From: Planctomycetota bacterium
Lineage (GTDB): Bacteria; Planctomycetota; UBA8742; UBA2392
Assembly (NCBI GenBank): GCA_027493625.1
Contig: JAOSKM010000002.1
Coordinates: forward strand, 1,073,385 to 1,137,384
Reading direction: 5' to 3'
Length of the DNA stretch: 64,000 nucleotides
The notes beneath the pieces were generated by a model. It ran no database searches and was not told where the DNA came from. It was given only the letters and a program-made list of their open reading frames with translations. The position numbers and the translations under genes are program-made. Positions 26,456-36,564 of this stretch are shown here, piece after piece; position 1 is the stretch's first letter; the number at the start of each line of letters is the position of its first letter.

Positions 26456-28486
26456 TCACTCCCCGTCGCCGTTGGCTGTGCTGCGCTCGTGGGTGGCGTC
26501 TTCGGCGGCCCTGGCTGTGTTGCCTTTGCCTGTCGCCGCGGCGGCTGTTCTTAGCGCGCCGCTGCTGTGCCTGGGCGACAGCATTTCACCGTCCACGGCG
26601 AACTCCGGCTCTTTGGGCGTATTCTCGAGCGCCTGGTACTGCAGCTCGTAGAGCTTGTGGTACAGGCCCTTCCTGGCCAGCAACTGCTGGTGGCTGCCGC
26701 TTTCCGCCAGCTTGCCCTTGTGCATCACCAGGATCACGTTCGCCTTCTGGATCGTGCTGAGCCGGTGCGCGATCACGATGCTGGTGCGCCCCTTGGTCAG
26801 CTTCACCAGCGCCGCCTGGATCAGCTCTTCCGTGTGGGTGTCGATGCTGCTGGTGGCTTCGTCCAGGATCAGCACGGCCGGGTCGAACACCAGCGCCCGC
26901 GCGAAGCTGAGCAGCTGGCGCTCGCCGGCGCTGAAGGTCTTGCCGCCCTCTTCCACCTTGGCGTCGTAGCCGCCATCAAGCTTCTCGATGAAGGCGTGGG
27001 CGCCCACGTATTTGCAGGCCTGCTCGACCTGCTCGCGCGTGATGCTCTCGTCGCCGAGGCGAAGGTTGTCGAACACCGTGCCCGCGAACAGGAACACGTC
27101 CTGGTGCACGGTGGCGATGTTGCGGCGCAGGCCCGCGAGCGTCCATTCGCGCACGTCGTGGCCGTCCACCTTCACCTTGCCGCCCTGGATGTCGTAGAAG
27201 CGGCAGACCAGGTTGATGATGGTGGTCTTGCCGGCGCCGGTGTGGCCGACAATCGCCACGGTCTGGCCGGGCTGGATGGTGAAGTCCACGCCGCGCAGCA
27301 CGGGCTCGCCGGCCTTGTACTCGAAGTGCACGTCTTCGAACTCGACGCGGCCCTGGGCGCGGCCGAAGTCCTGCGCGCCGGGCAGGTTCACGATCTCCTG
27401 TTTTTCGTCCAGGATGGTGAAGATGCGCTCGGCCGCGGTCATGGCGCCCTGCACGACCTCGAACTTTTCCGTCAGGTCGCGGATCGGGTTGAAGAACATT
27501 TCCGTGTAGCCGATGAACGCGAACAGCAGCCCGATGCTGAACACGCCGCCGTTCGTGAAGTTGAACTCGCCGAGCACCGCCGCGCCGCCGAAGGTGATCA
27601 CCAGCGCGATGCCCGCCGCCGACAGCGTGGTGTTCACCGGCCGGAAGATTGCCCACGCCACGCGCTGGTCAATGAAGTGTTTCTTGTACTCCTGGCCGAT
27701 CTGGTCGTAGGCCTGGTCGTTGCGCTTTTCCTTGTGGAAGAGCTGCACCACGCGCACGCCGCCCAGCACTTCGGCCGTAAACGCGTTAATGCGCGACAAA
27801 GCCGCGCGCCAGCGGCGATAGGCGGCGCGGGCGTACTTGCGGAAGATCAGCGTGGCGGTGACGATGAAGGGCACGATGGCCAGCGCGATCAGGCCCAGCT
27901 TCCAGTTCATCAGCAGGATGAACAGCATGATGCCCAGCAGCATGGCGATGTCTTTCAGGATCATCACCAGGGCGGTGCTGAACATTTCCTCCATGGCGCC
28001 CACGTCGTTGGTGGTGCGGGTGACCATGCGGCCGACAGGGTGGCGGTGGAAATAGCTCAGGCTGAGGCTGTGGATGTGCTGGAACAGCTGCATGCGGATG
28101 TCGTAGATCACGCGCTGTCCCAGGCCGGCCAGCAGGTAGCCGTTGCCCCATTCCGTGAAGAAGGCGCCCACGCGCACCAGCAGGAACAGGCTGGCCATTA
28201 CCCACAGCTGCTGCATGGCGGTGAAGTCGGCGAAGGACGGGAAGAACGGCGTGATCGCGTTGCGCACGGCGTTGGCGACGAAGCTGTCCTCCTGCTTGAA
28301 GACCAGGTCAACGGTAGCGCCCATCAGCGCGGGCGGCAGGATGGCGAAGAAGGCGATCACGCCCACCAGCAGCGTGCCCGTAAGCATGCGCGCCCAGTAC
28401 GGTTTCGCGTACTTGGCCATGCGGCGAAACAGGACCGGATCCCCAGACGTTCGTCTTGATCTTGTCCTCGAGTAAGTCTTCTTCAA
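26456..28486 (-). CDS. ABC exporter half-transporter with canonical NBD (MsbA/MdlB-like)
   Basis: 676 aa as read (TTG 28486). A six-helix transmembrane domain spans about residues 30-330 and the nucleotide-binding domain about 370-610: Walker A GHTGAGKTT, signature FSAGERQ (variant of LSGGQ), Walker B VLILDEATSS, switch His IAHRLST. A 60-residue Ala/Ser-rich tail follows. The catalytic Glu is present. The partner is encoded just upstream at 28598-30517. The N-terminus is doubtful: a different frame from ATG 28499 gives MADTFEEDLLEDKIKTNVWG and then loses the frame near 28440, which looks like the true start separated by a one-base indel. Confidence 0.92.
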   Translation of the reverse strand: MKKTYSRTRSRRTSGDPVLFRRMAKYAKPYWARMLTGTLLVGVIAFFAILPPALMGATVDLVFKQEDSFVANAVRNAITPFFPSFADFTAMQQLWVMASLFLLVRVGAFFTEWGNGYLLAGLGQRVIYDIRMQLFQHIHSLSLSYFHRHPVGRMVTRTTNDVGAMEEMFSTALVMILKDIAMLLGIMLFILLMNWKLGLIALAIVPFIVTATLIFRKYARAAYRRWRAALSRINAFTAEVLGGVRVVQLFHKEKRNDQAYDQIGQEYKKHFIDQRVAWAIFRPVNTTLSAAGIALVITFGGAAVLGEFNFTNGGVFSIGLLFAFIGYTEMFFNPIRDLTEKFEVVQGAMTAAERIFTILDEKQEIVNLPGAQDFGRAQGRVEFEDVHFEYKAGEPVLRGVDFTIQPGQTVAIVGHTGAGKTTIINLVCRFYDIQGGKVKVDGHDVREWTLAGLRRNIATVHQDVFLFAGTVFDNLRLGDESITREQVEQACKYVGAHAFIEKLDGGYDAKVEEGGKTFSAGERQLLSFARALVFDPAVLILDEATSSIDTHTEELIQAALVKLTKGRTSIVIAHRLSTIQKANVILVMHKGKLAESGSHQQLLARKGLYHKLYELQYQALENTPKEPEFAVDGEMLSPRHSSGALRTAAAATGKGNTARAAEDATHERSTANGDGE

Positions 28487-28515
28487 ACGTGTCAGCCATT
28501 GCAGTTGTCAGTTAT

Positions 28516-28593
28516 CGGTTGTCAGTTGTCGGACCTTCGGGGATCCACGTACGGCCGGCAGTTGCAGTGCTGACAACCGGCAACTGACAACCG
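28516..28593. repeat. Inverted repeat between the two ABC exporter genes
   Basis: CGGTTGTCAGTTGTCGG (28516-28532) and CCGGCAACTGACAACCG (28577-28593) form a 17-bp stem with one mismatch or wobble, and shorter copies of GTTGTCAGTT lie on each side. It resembles the dispersed hairpin family and might attenuate transcription between the genes. Confidence 0.65.
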
Positions 28594-28597
28594 ACAT

Positions 28598-30517
28598 CTA
28601 TCCTTGCCCGCTCAGTTCCTGCTCGAGCTGCTGTTTGCTGTGCAGCTCGGCGTAGTAGCCCTTCTTCTTTAATAGCTCTTCGTGGGTGCCTCTCTCGGCA
28701 ACGCGCCCATTCTCCAGCACGATGATCTCATCCGCGTGCTCCACGGTGCTTACGCGGTGGCTAACGATGATGGTGGTGCACTGCTTCATCACTTCTTTCA
28801 GGCCGCGCAGGATGGCCTCTTCGGTCTGGGTGTCCACGGCGCTCAGGCAATCGTCCAGCAGCAGGATGGCCGGCTTGCGCGCGATGGCGCGGGCGATCGC
28901 CACGCGCTGTTTCTGGCCGCCGCTCAGGTTCACACCCTTTTCGCCGAGCAGCGTGTCGTACTGCCTGGGGAACTCCAGCACGTCCTGCTCAACCTGCGCG
29001 ATGCGGGCGCACTGCTTCAGCCACTCCACGTCGGCCTCGCGGCGCTCGCTGCCTGCTTCTACTTCGTGCTCGTTGCCGAGCGTGCCCAGCGCGATGTTCT
29101 GCAGGATCGTCTCGCTGAACAGGAAGGTTTCCTGCGGCACGGCGCCGATCTGCGTGCGCAGCACATCCAGCGGGATGTCGCGCACGTCATGGCCGTCCAG
29201 CAGGATCGTGCCGGCAGGCGGGTCGTACAGGCGCGGGATCAAGCCCAGCAGGGTGGACTTGCCGCTGCCCACGGGGCCGACGATCGCCAGCGTGCTGCCG
29301 GGTGCGATGCTCAGGTTGATCTCGCGCAGGGCCCAGTCGGGCTCTTCCAGTTTCTCGTTCTCGCTGTCGCCCACCACGGCGCTGACGCTGGGCGCCGGGA
29401 AGTACTTGAAGCTCAGGTTGCGCACCTCGATGCCGCCCTTGAGCTGCTTGACGTCCGCGGGCTGCGCGGCGTCCACGATCTCGGGCTCGACGCTCATGAT
29501 GCGCTGGATGCGGTCCATGCTCACGCGCCCGCGCTGATACAGCATCACCACCCAGCCCAGGCCGATCATCGGGCCGGAAAGGCGGATCAGCCACTGGAAG
29601 AAGGCCACGAAGGCGCCCACGGTGATCTCGCCGCTGATCACCATGCTGCCGCCGTAGACGACGACGACCAGGTCGGCCAGGCCGAGCATCAGCACCAGCA
29701 GCGGGTTCTCGAGCGCGACTACCTTGGCGAGGTGCATGCCGCGCTTGAAGTACTCGCGGGTAAGCGCCGCGAACATGCGGACTTCGCTGTCTTCCTGGAC
29801 GAACGACTTGACCACCTTGGCGCCGGCGTAGGATTCGCGCGAGCGCTCGGACAGCACGCTGAACTGCTCCTGCAGCTTGCCGTAGCGGTCCTCGATGGCG
29901 TGGGCCAGCCTGGCCACGATCAGCGGTATGAACGGCAGCGTCACGGCGCTGGCCAGCATCAGCTTCCAGCTGATCGAGGTCATGTACATCGGCACCATGA
30001 TGAAATACAGCGCGGTGTCGATGATCAGCAGCAGACCGAAGCCGAAGAAGTTACGCACGGCGTCCATGTCGGCGGTCGCCAGGCTCATCATTTCGCCGGT
30101 CTTGGCGCGATCATGGAATCGCGAAGCCAGGCGCTGGATGTGCGCGAAGAAGCGGCCGCGCAGGTCGTGGGTCAGGTTGATGCTGGCCTTGGCGTAATCG
30201 AGCGACATCCAGTAACGGAAGATGCCGGTGATCGCGACCACCAGCACGAAGCCGAGGGCGTAGACCCACACGCCGGTGAGCGCGCTTTCCAGCATGCCGG
30301 GCCCGAACAGGTCGATCAGCGGGTTTCCCAGGCGCTCGAGGTCTGCGGGGGTGCGCTCGGACGACACCTGGTACTCGAGGTGGTTGATCGCCCACTGCAC
30401 CAGCTTGGGGGTGAAGGTGTCCAGGATGTCCACGAACACCAGCGCCAGCGTGCCCACCAGGTAGAACCGCCAGTAGGGGCGGGCGTAGGCGAGCATCTTG
30501 ACGAAATTGCGTAACAA
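28598..30517 (-). CDS. ABC exporter half-transporter with degenerate catalytic site
   Basis: 639 aa from TTG 30517, chosen because GAGG lies 5 bp before it and because the frame further upstream is low-complexity; ATG 30496 is a possible alternative. A six-helix TM domain is followed by an NBD with Walker A GPVGSGKST, signature [14 protein letters not shown] and Walker B ILLLDDCLSAVD. Asp replaces the usual catalytic Glu after Walker B. Together with the canonical partner downstream this predicts a heterodimeric exporter with one degenerate ATP site, as in TM287/288 or BmrCD. The cargo may be a lipid or drug and is unknown. Confidence 0.92.
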   Translation of the reverse strand: MLRNFVKMLAYARPYWRFYLVGTLALVFVDILDTFTPKLVQWAINHLEYQVSSERTPADLERLGNPLIDLFGPGMLESALTGVWVYALGFVLVVAITGIFRYWMSLDYAKASINLTHDLRGRFFAHIQRLASRFHDRAKTGEMMSLATADMDAVRNFFGFGLLLIIDTALYFIMVPMYMTSISWKLMLASAVTLPFIPLIVARLAHAIEDRYGKLQEQFSVLSERSRESYAGAKVVKSFVQEDSEVRMFAALTREYFKRGMHLAKVVALENPLLVLMLGLADLVVVVYGGSMVISGEITVGAFVAFFQWLIRLSGPMIGLGWVVMLYQRGRVSMDRIQRIMSVEPEIVDAAQPADVKQLKGGIEVRNLSFKYFPAPSVSAVVGDSENEKLEEPDWALREINLSIAPGSTLAIVGPVGSGKSTLLGLIPRLYDPPAGTILLDGHDVRDIPLDVLRTQIGAVPQETFLFSETILQNIALGTLGNEHEVEAGSERREADVEWLKQCARIAQVEQDVLEFPRQYDTLLGEKGVNLSGGQKQRVAIARAIARKPAILLLDDCLSAVDTQTEEAILRGLKEVMKQCTTIIVSHRVSTVEHADEIIVLENGRVAERGTHEELLKKKGYYAELHSKQQLEQELSGQG

Positions 30518-30762
30518 GGCGACCTCACAGCGCGGGCGGGAACGGCCCGGCCCGGGGATTCTGTCGGCTGCTCTGGACGTGTCAAGAGCAACCGTGCAAC
30601 GCCGCCCAAAAAGGGCGGCGTTGCGTTCTTCCGCGCAGACAGTTAGAGCTATAGTCACTTCGCCGTGCAAGCGGGCGGGCGAAAACCGGAATCATCGAAC
30701 CCGTCCGCGGGCAGGCGCGTCTTAACGAATACGGATCGCTCACGGTTTCAAGGAACAGAACA

Positions 30763-33664
30763 ATGAGATTGCTGAAAGCTGGACTGCTGCTCATCACCCT
30801 GAGTGGCCTGTGCGCCGCGAGCCTGCACGCCTACGAGAAGGGTGATTTCGCGCCCCGCGGCTCGCTGCTGTACACGCGTATCAATGACCTGTCGGGCGCC
30901 TTGCAGAAGCTGGGCGGCGAAGACTGGAAAGCCCAGGCCGAGCGCATGCTGCTGGCCCGCAACCAGCGCGACTTCGAAGAGTCCGAGCCGCTGGTGAACG
31001 AGATCCGCCGCTTCATTGAGGCCGCCGGCGCCACCGAGTTCATCATCGGCGACGTGATGGTGCGCGGGCCGTTCATCCAGAGCGCCACCATCGTCACGCT
31101 GAAGGAAGGCGGCCCCACCGAGTTCAGTGAGGCGTTCCGCGGTTTCGTGAAGGACAACGACCGCGACGCCGAGGTCAAGCCCGACAGTATCAAGTTCGAG
31201 GGCGTGGGGCTGTGGATCAGCAAGGGCCACCTGATCATCACCACCGGCGGCATGATGGACGCCCACATCCAGGACGTGCTGGACGGCTTCACCGACGAAA
31301 GCCTCAGCCAGGTCGAGCGCTTCACCAAGTGGAGCAGCAAGGCCAGCGGCGACATCCTGCTGTTCGCCGACATGAAGGCCTGGCGCGCCGCCCTGGACCG
31401 CCTCGGCGAAGACTTCGACGCCGACGTCCGCCGCGCCCTCGAGGTCGTCGAGTGGCAGAAGTGGGACCTGATCACCGGCAGCGTCAACCTGCCCGGCCGC
31501 AGCGGCGGCCTTTCCGCGGACCTGAGCCTGAGCCTGAACCAGCCGTTCTCGAAGCTGAACGCGTTCCTGAAGCCATCCGGCGGCAGCCGGCTGGTGAACC
31601 TGCTGCCCGCCGAGTGCGTGGGGTTCCTGACCGGGCAGCTTGGTACCAATCACCAGCAGACCTACGACGAGTTGCTGCGCTTCTTCCATGATTTCGAGCA
31701 GGACCAGCGCCCCGCCAGCCTGCGCCGCCGCATCGAGTGGACCGAGCGCGACCTGCGCTGGGCCGAAGAGCGCCTGGCCGCCCTGGAAGGCGAGAAGGAC
31801 AAGGACGCCGCACCCGACCCCAAGCCGCAGGAAAAGCGCGTCGAGGTGCAGCCGGAAGGCAGCCCCGAAGAGGAGACTCCGGAAGATCGCAAGCAGCGCC
31901 TGAAGGAAGAAATCGCCGAGTACAAACGGCAGCTCGAGGACCTCAACGCCCAGCTTGCGGGCCTGAAGTACCGCCCCTTCGAGCCCGATCGCGAGGCCCG
32001 CAAGGACCGCCGCACCGAGGCCGAGGAGTTTCATGACGAGATCGCCGAAGTGTTCCAGCAGTTCGGCTTCACGCGCGAGGAAATGCTGGCCGCGATCGGC
32101 CAGGAAGCGTTGATGGGCATCCTGAACCTGCCGGACCCGGGCTTTGACGACAACGACCTCGACGATGCCTTCGAGGACATGTGGTTCGTGCTGGTGGAAA
32201 CCCAGGACAGCTTCGCCGACCTGAAAGAGAAGTTCCTCGACCGCGTGCTGGCCCGCAAGTTCCCCGAAGACATGCCCGAGGAAGAGCGCGCGCGCGCCAA
32301 GGAGCAGGCCACGGAGTGGATGTTCAAGCAGGTCGAGGGCGGCGAAATCCTGCGCGGCCGAGGCCTCAGCGCCGACTGGTGCGCCTTCGGCGGCGAGGGT
32401 TTTGTCGGCTTCGCGCCCAACGAGGAAGTCGCGGTGCGCATCCTGAAGTCGGCCGCGGGCCAGGGCCGCTTCGCCCTGGGCAGCATCCCCGGCGGCAGCG
32501 TGGCGGGCAGCAAGTTCGCCTACGCCAACCTGCGCGACATATTGCAGAAGCTGGTGGTCGGCAACTTCAACCGCGACCGCATCAACGGCCGTTTCCCCGA
32601 GCCGCACCTGGACCTGGCGAAGTACATGCCCGGCGGATTCCATGTCACCCTGGCCAGCGACGAGGGCAGCCACGGCGTCAGCTTCTCGCTGCGCGCGGCC
32701 GGCGAGCCGAACCTGGCGCCGGCGATGAAGATGTTCGCCGACGAGATCCACCAGAGCATGGCCTGGCGCCACGACCGCAACATCCTGTACGAGCTGTCGA
32801 ACGCGATCGAAAGCTGGCGCGGGGCGAACACCGAGGCGGTCAAGGAACTCGGCGATGCCGAGCGCGCCCGCTTCATCAAGGCCGTCACGCCCCAGAGCCT
32901 GATGGAAGGCGGCGTGTTCAGCCCGCTGGACGGCATGCGCAGCGCCTTCGACCCCGCCATGGCCGAGCGCTTCAAAGCCATGCTGGACAGCCACGCCGAG
33001 CACATGCTGAAAGACGGCGAAGACCCCACGGACCTGTCGGCCAGCAGCTTCGAGTGGTTCGGCCTGCCCGGCGACCTGCAGTTCAGCGACGAGCGCGGCT
33101 GGTTCCGCACGGACGACCGCAACCCCTGGATCATCTGCCAGTTCAAGGGCGACTGGGCCCGAAACGGGCGCCTGTGCCTGATCTGGGACGGCCGCGTCCG
33201 CAGCCGCTGGTTCCCGGCCGACGAGCTGCAGCGCCTGCGCGAGGCGATTACGCGCGGTGAAACGTGGCGCCCGGCGGAGGCGTCCTCCGAGGCGCCGCCC
33301 AGGTGGCGGGCGCGCAGGCTGCTGGCGCGCAAGCAGTACGAGATGGACGACCTGTTCCAGCGGCTGGTGCAGGCGCGCCAGGCGCTGAAAGACCAGGGCA
33401 AGGACGCGCGCATCAGCTTCAAGGGCAGCGAACACAACGCGGACCAGGCCACCGAGGCGCTGCGCAAGCTGCTGGGCGTCACGGAAGAAGACTGGTTCTA
33501 CTTCCAGGACGCCAAAAACCTGACGGTGGAGACCAAGCCCGACGGCCGCTTCAAGGTGAAGTTCGGAGAAGTGGGGCCAGTGGATCGAGATCGACGAGAT
33601 TGACCCCGAGACCGACCCTGAGAACTACCGTGGCTTCAACCTGAAGACCTCGTTCGACGAGTAG
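30763..33664 (+). CDS. Large secreted protein of unknown function (frameshift near the 3' end)
   Basis: About 966 aa if one frameshift is corrected. Residues 1-23 are a signal peptide. Most of the protein is a mixed alpha/beta region without known motifs. About residues 305-430 form a charged Glu/Lys/Arg-rich coiled coil (RRRIEWTERDLRWAEERLAA and EEIAEYKRQLEDLNAQLAGL). The zero frame ends at 33603 after a few odd residues. The +1 frame from about 33566 continues as EKWGQWIEIDEIDPETDPEN and then YRGFNLKTSFDE to a TAG at 33662, which has the composition of the real C-terminus. A missing base near 33565 is therefore likely. No partner gene is obvious. Confidence 0.75.
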
Positions 33665-33687
33665 CGCCAAGGCACCGCAGCGTGGAT

Positions 33688-33716
33688 AGGGACAGGCACC
33701 AAAGGTGCCTGTCCCT
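33688..33716 (+). terminator. Palindrome after the large secreted protein gene (REP-like)
   Basis: AGGGACAGGCACC-AAA-GGTGCCTGTCCCT followed by TTGG. It has a 13-bp perfect stem and could terminate transcription, but its core also matches the REP-like family. Confidence 0.7.
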
Positions 33717-33750
33717 TTGGTTTCGATCTCCACCGCAGTAGGCAACAGCA

Positions 33751-33831
33751 AATTACCAATAACCAATTTTCAATTACCAATGACCCGCCACTCAGTCCCA
33801 ATTGGTAATTGGTAATTGGTTATTGGTAATT
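33751..33831. repeat. AT-rich inverted repeat
   Basis: AATTACCAATAACCAATT (33751-33768) and AATTGGTTATTGGTAATT (33814-33831) are perfect 18-bp complements separated by 45 nt. Extra ATTGGTAATT copies lie between them. This AT-rich spacer is unlike the surrounding G+C-rich DNA. Confidence 0.85.
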
Positions 33832-33896
33832 CGCTGTTCAACCCGGCTTCGGGGCGTGATCCCGCCCGCCCGCTGTAAAAGCAGGCTTCCCGCTCT

Positions 33897-35000
33897 CTAG
33901 CTCAGCACTACCCTGCGCTTGCCCGTGCGGATGTGGCCTATCACGTGGGTCTTGAGCGGCGGCTGGCCTTTCACCTTGTGCTTCTCGAGCTTGTCGGCGA
34001 CAGCGTCCACGTGGTAGGGGCTGCAGATCGCCACCATGCCGATGCCCATGTTGAACACGCGGTACATCTCGTCGCGCTCGACGTTGCCGCCCTGCTGCAG
34101 GATGCGGAAGATCGGCGGCACCTCCCAGCTTGACGTGTCAATGACCGCCTCGCAGGTCTCGGGCAGGATGCGCGGGATGTTTTCGAGGAAGCCGCCGCCG
34201 GTGATGTTCGCCAGCCCCTCCACGATGCGCTTGCGCTTGTAGGTGTTCAGCAGCGCGACGATGGGCTGGGCGTAGATGCGCGTGGGCGTCAGCAGCTCCA
34301 GGCCCAGCGGCTGGGACAGCTCGTCGAACGTGCGCTCCAGCTTCCACTTCTTCAGCTTCAGGATCTTGCGCACCAGGCTGTAGCCGTTGCTGTGCAGGCC
34401 GCTGCTCTCGAGGCCCAGGATCACGTCGCCCGGCTTGATGCCCTCGCCCTTCAGCACCTTGTGCTTCTCCACCACGCCGACGGCGAAACCGGCAATGTCG
34501 TACTCGCCCTCCGGGTAGAAATCCGGCATCTCGGCCGTCTCGCCGCCCAGCAGCGTGCAGGCGGACTGCTTGCAGCCCTCGGCCACGCCGCCCACCAGGG
34601 GCAGCAGCACGCCCAGGTCTTTGCGCCCGGTGGCGATGTAATCCAGGAAGAACAGCGGCTCGGCGCCCATGCACAGCATGTCGTTGATGCTCATGGCAAC
34701 GCAGTCGATGCCCACGGTGTCGTGCTTGCCGAGCTCAAAGGCCAGTTTCAGCTTGGTGCCGACGCCGTCCGTGCAGGCCACCAGCACCGGGTGTTTGTAG
34801 TTGCGCTTGAACAGGGCGGTGTCGTAGTCGAGGCTGAACAGGCCGCCGAAGCCGTCTTCCACGTCGATCACGCGCGGCGTCTTGGTAGCGGCGATCTTCT
34901 TGAAGATCTGCGTCACCAGCGCGTTGTGCGTCTCGAAGTGAACGCCCGCGTCGGCGTACGTGAGTCCCTTCTTCTTGCTCGGCTTGCCCTTGCCTGCCAT
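33897..35000 (-). CDS. purM: Phosphoribosylformylglycinamidine cyclo-ligase
   Basis: 367 aa. AIR synthetase closes the imidazole ring in step five of purine synthesis, using ATP. Diagnostic blocks: GLTYADAGVHFETHNALV near the N-terminus, ACTDGVGTKLKLA, CVAMSINDMLCMGAEPLFFLDY, LLGGETAEMPDFY and SSGLHSNGYSLVRK. A basic N-terminal extension of about 10 residues (MAGKGKPSKKKG) precedes the family core. The gene is monocistronic here; no other pur gene is adjacent. Confidence 0.96.
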   Translation of the reverse strand: MAGKGKPSKKKGLTYADAGVHFETHNALVTQIFKKIAATKTPRVIDVEDGFGGLFSLDYDTALFKRNYKHPVLVACTDGVGTKLKLAFELGKHDTVGIDCVAMSINDMLCMGAEPLFFLDYIATGRKDLGVLLPLVGGVAEGCKQSACTLLGGETAEMPDFYPEGEYDIAGFAVGVVEKHKVLKGEGIKPGDVILGLESSGLHSNGYSLVRKILKLKKWKLERTFDELSQPLGLELLTPTRIYAQPIVALLNTYKRKRIVEGLANITGGGFLENIPRILPETCEAVIDTSSWEVPPIFRILQQGGNVERDEMYRVFNMGIGMVAICSPYHVDAVADKLEKHKVKGQPPLKTHVIGHIRTGKRRVVLS

Positions 35001-35118
35001 GGCGTCCCCGCTGGAAAGGGCGGGATTGTAGCGGCCGGCAACAATCCGCGCGAGTTGTGGAAAGCCGCCCGCGAATTCCTAGAAACTATGCCGGGCAGGG
35101 CAAATCCGGGGCGGGTCG

Positions 35119-35580
35119 ATGACCAGGCTGATGGATCGGTTCAATCGCATGCTCGGCATCTGGCGCGGGCCGGCCGTGTTTGACAGCGGGCTCGAGGGCA
35201 TCGCCGAGTTCCGGTTCACGCCCTACTTCGAGGGAGCGCTGATCGAAGTCAGCGGCCAGTCGTTCGATCTTCGGACCGGTGCATCCCAGACCTGGGGCGT
35301 AGGCCTGCTGGCGCTGGATACGGCTGGGCACGTCGTGTGGCGCCAGGTGAACTCACGGGTCGGCTTCTCGACGATGCATGAGGTGGAGCGCGACGATGAT
35401 GTGCTGGTGATGCGGGCCGAGCTGGCAGGCGGCCGCAGCATGCTGATCACGCTGTCGATGGAGGGGAATGAACTCCAGGTCGTGAATTCGTGGCTGTCGC
35501 CCGACCCCTCGGTACCGGGCCCGCGCACGGCCATCCGCTTGCGCCGCGCGGGCATGGCACTGCCGGAGCCGCAGCCATGA
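35119..35580 (+). CDS. Lipocalin-like small protein, type A, copy 1
   Basis: 153 aa. It opens with FNRMLGIWRGPAVFDSG, a GxW motif near the N-terminus as in nitrobindin/lipocalin-type beta-barrels, and alternating hydrophobic strands follow. There is no signal peptide. It closely resembles the protein at 36097-36564 (LGVWRGP; QFRF.P.F.G..IEV; a shared GPRTxxxxRR ending). The stop overlaps the start of the type B gene by ATGA. Function unknown; ligand binding is an inference from fold-like features only. Confidence 0.75.
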   Translation: MTRLMDRFNRMLGIWRGPAVFDSGLEGIAEFRFTPYFEGALIEVSGQSFDLRTGASQTWGVGLLALDTAGHVVWRQVNSRVGFSTMHEVERDDDVLVMRAELAGGRSMLITLSMEGNELQVVNSWLSPDPSVPGPRTAIRLRRAGMALPEPQP

Positions 35581-36056
35581 GCCACGCCCTGCAACTGCTG
35601 CGGAGCTGGTCGGGTGTATGGTCCGGCGAGATCGAGCACGAGTCCGGCGCGCTCCTCAATGGCCGCGTCAGCGTGCCGCCGATCCTTGAGGGGCACGCCA
35701 TGGTGATGCACGCCGAGATTACGGATCGCGACACGGGCCGCCTGATGCGCGGATTGCGCATGGTGTTTGCGCAGGGCCCTGACGGAGTGGTGCAGACGCT
35801 GACCTTCTCGACGCAGCTGGGAGTGTTCGGCCTTGAGCAGACCCAGGATGACGAAGACGTAATTGCCATGATGGGCATTACCGAGACCGGCGTGCAGATC
35901 AACGTCACGTTCCGTGAAGAAGCTCCGGTCACGATCTTGCTGACGGTATTCTGGCGCCCCCAGGGAACCTCCCTGCCCGGCGTGGCAACCCCCGGCCTGT
36001 TCGGGCGCGTGCATCGGCGCGCTCCCTGGAACCCGGCCGCGGCAGGGAAGCCATGA
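35577..36056 (+). CDS. Lipocalin-like small protein, type B, copy 1
   Basis: 159 aa from ATG 35577, overlapping the type A gene by 4 nt. It starts LLRSWSGVWSGEIEHESG (GxW motif) and contains DDEDVIAMMGITETGVQINV, which corresponds to DDEGVMALSGENLLGHRISV in copy 2 at 36561. The FWRPQ near the C-terminus matches FWRPS of copy 2. No signal peptide. Function unknown. Confidence 0.75.
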   Translation: MSHALQLLRSWSGVWSGEIEHESGALLNGRVSVPPILEGHAMVMHAEITDRDTGRLMRGLRMVFAQGPDGVVQTLTFSTQLGVFGLEQTQDDEDVIAMMGITETGVQINVTFREEAPVTILLTVFWRPQGTSLPGVATPGLFGRVHRRAPWNPAAAGKP

Positions 36057-36096
36057 ATCCAGTTTGAGCTTGCGCAACTCGTTGTAATGTCGGGCA

Positions 36097-36564
36097 ATGG
36101 GCACTCCCCTGATCAACCGGTTTCAGTACTGGCTGGGCGTATGGCGCGGTCCCATCACCTGGAGCGACGGGCGCAGCGCACTGATGCAGTTCCGGTTTGA
36201 GCCCGCCTTCAACGGCCAGGCCATCGAGGTGCGAACGGTCGCGTTTGACGCGGACGGCGCGGTGCTGACCTGCGGCCACGGCTTCCTGTCGCTCGGGCGC
36301 GACGGGCGCGTTGTGAACAACATGTACTACAACCTGGTGGGCTTTGCGCTGCTTCACGAGGTGCCCGATGACCCCGGCATGCTGTCGCTGCAGGGGCCGC
36401 TGCCCGGTAACCGCCGCATCGACATCGCCATGTACGTGGAAGGGGACGACTTCAGCCTCAGCTCAAGGATCACCGAGGGCTACGCCGCCCGTGACGAAGG
36501 ACCACGCACGGTGACCCACATGCGGCGCATCGGGCCACCGGCGCCTGCGGGAGGCTCGCCATGA
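36097..36564 (+). CDS. Lipocalin-like small protein, type A, copy 2
   Basis: 155 aa, paralogous to 35119-35580, with LINRFQYWLGVWRGPITW and ...EGPRTVTHMRRIG at the end. The stop overlaps the type B copy 2 start (ATGA at 36561), exactly as in the first pair, so the two-gene unit was duplicated. Confidence 0.75.
   Translation: MGTPLINRFQYWLGVWRGPITWSDGRSALMQFRFEPAFNGQAIEVRTVAFDADGAVLTCGHGFLSLGRDGRVVNNMYYNLVGFALLHEVPDDPGMLSLQGPLPGNRRIDIAMYVEGDDFSLSSRITEGYAARDEGPRTVTHMRRIGPPAPAGGSP

Noticed and set aside
30748..33435. Very long minus-strand open frame (895 codons) opposite the large secreted protein
   Set aside because: It mirrors the codon structure of the plus-strand gene, has no ribosome-binding site and low-complexity Gln/Ala/Leu/Val text, as expected for an antisense shadow in G+C-rich DNA.
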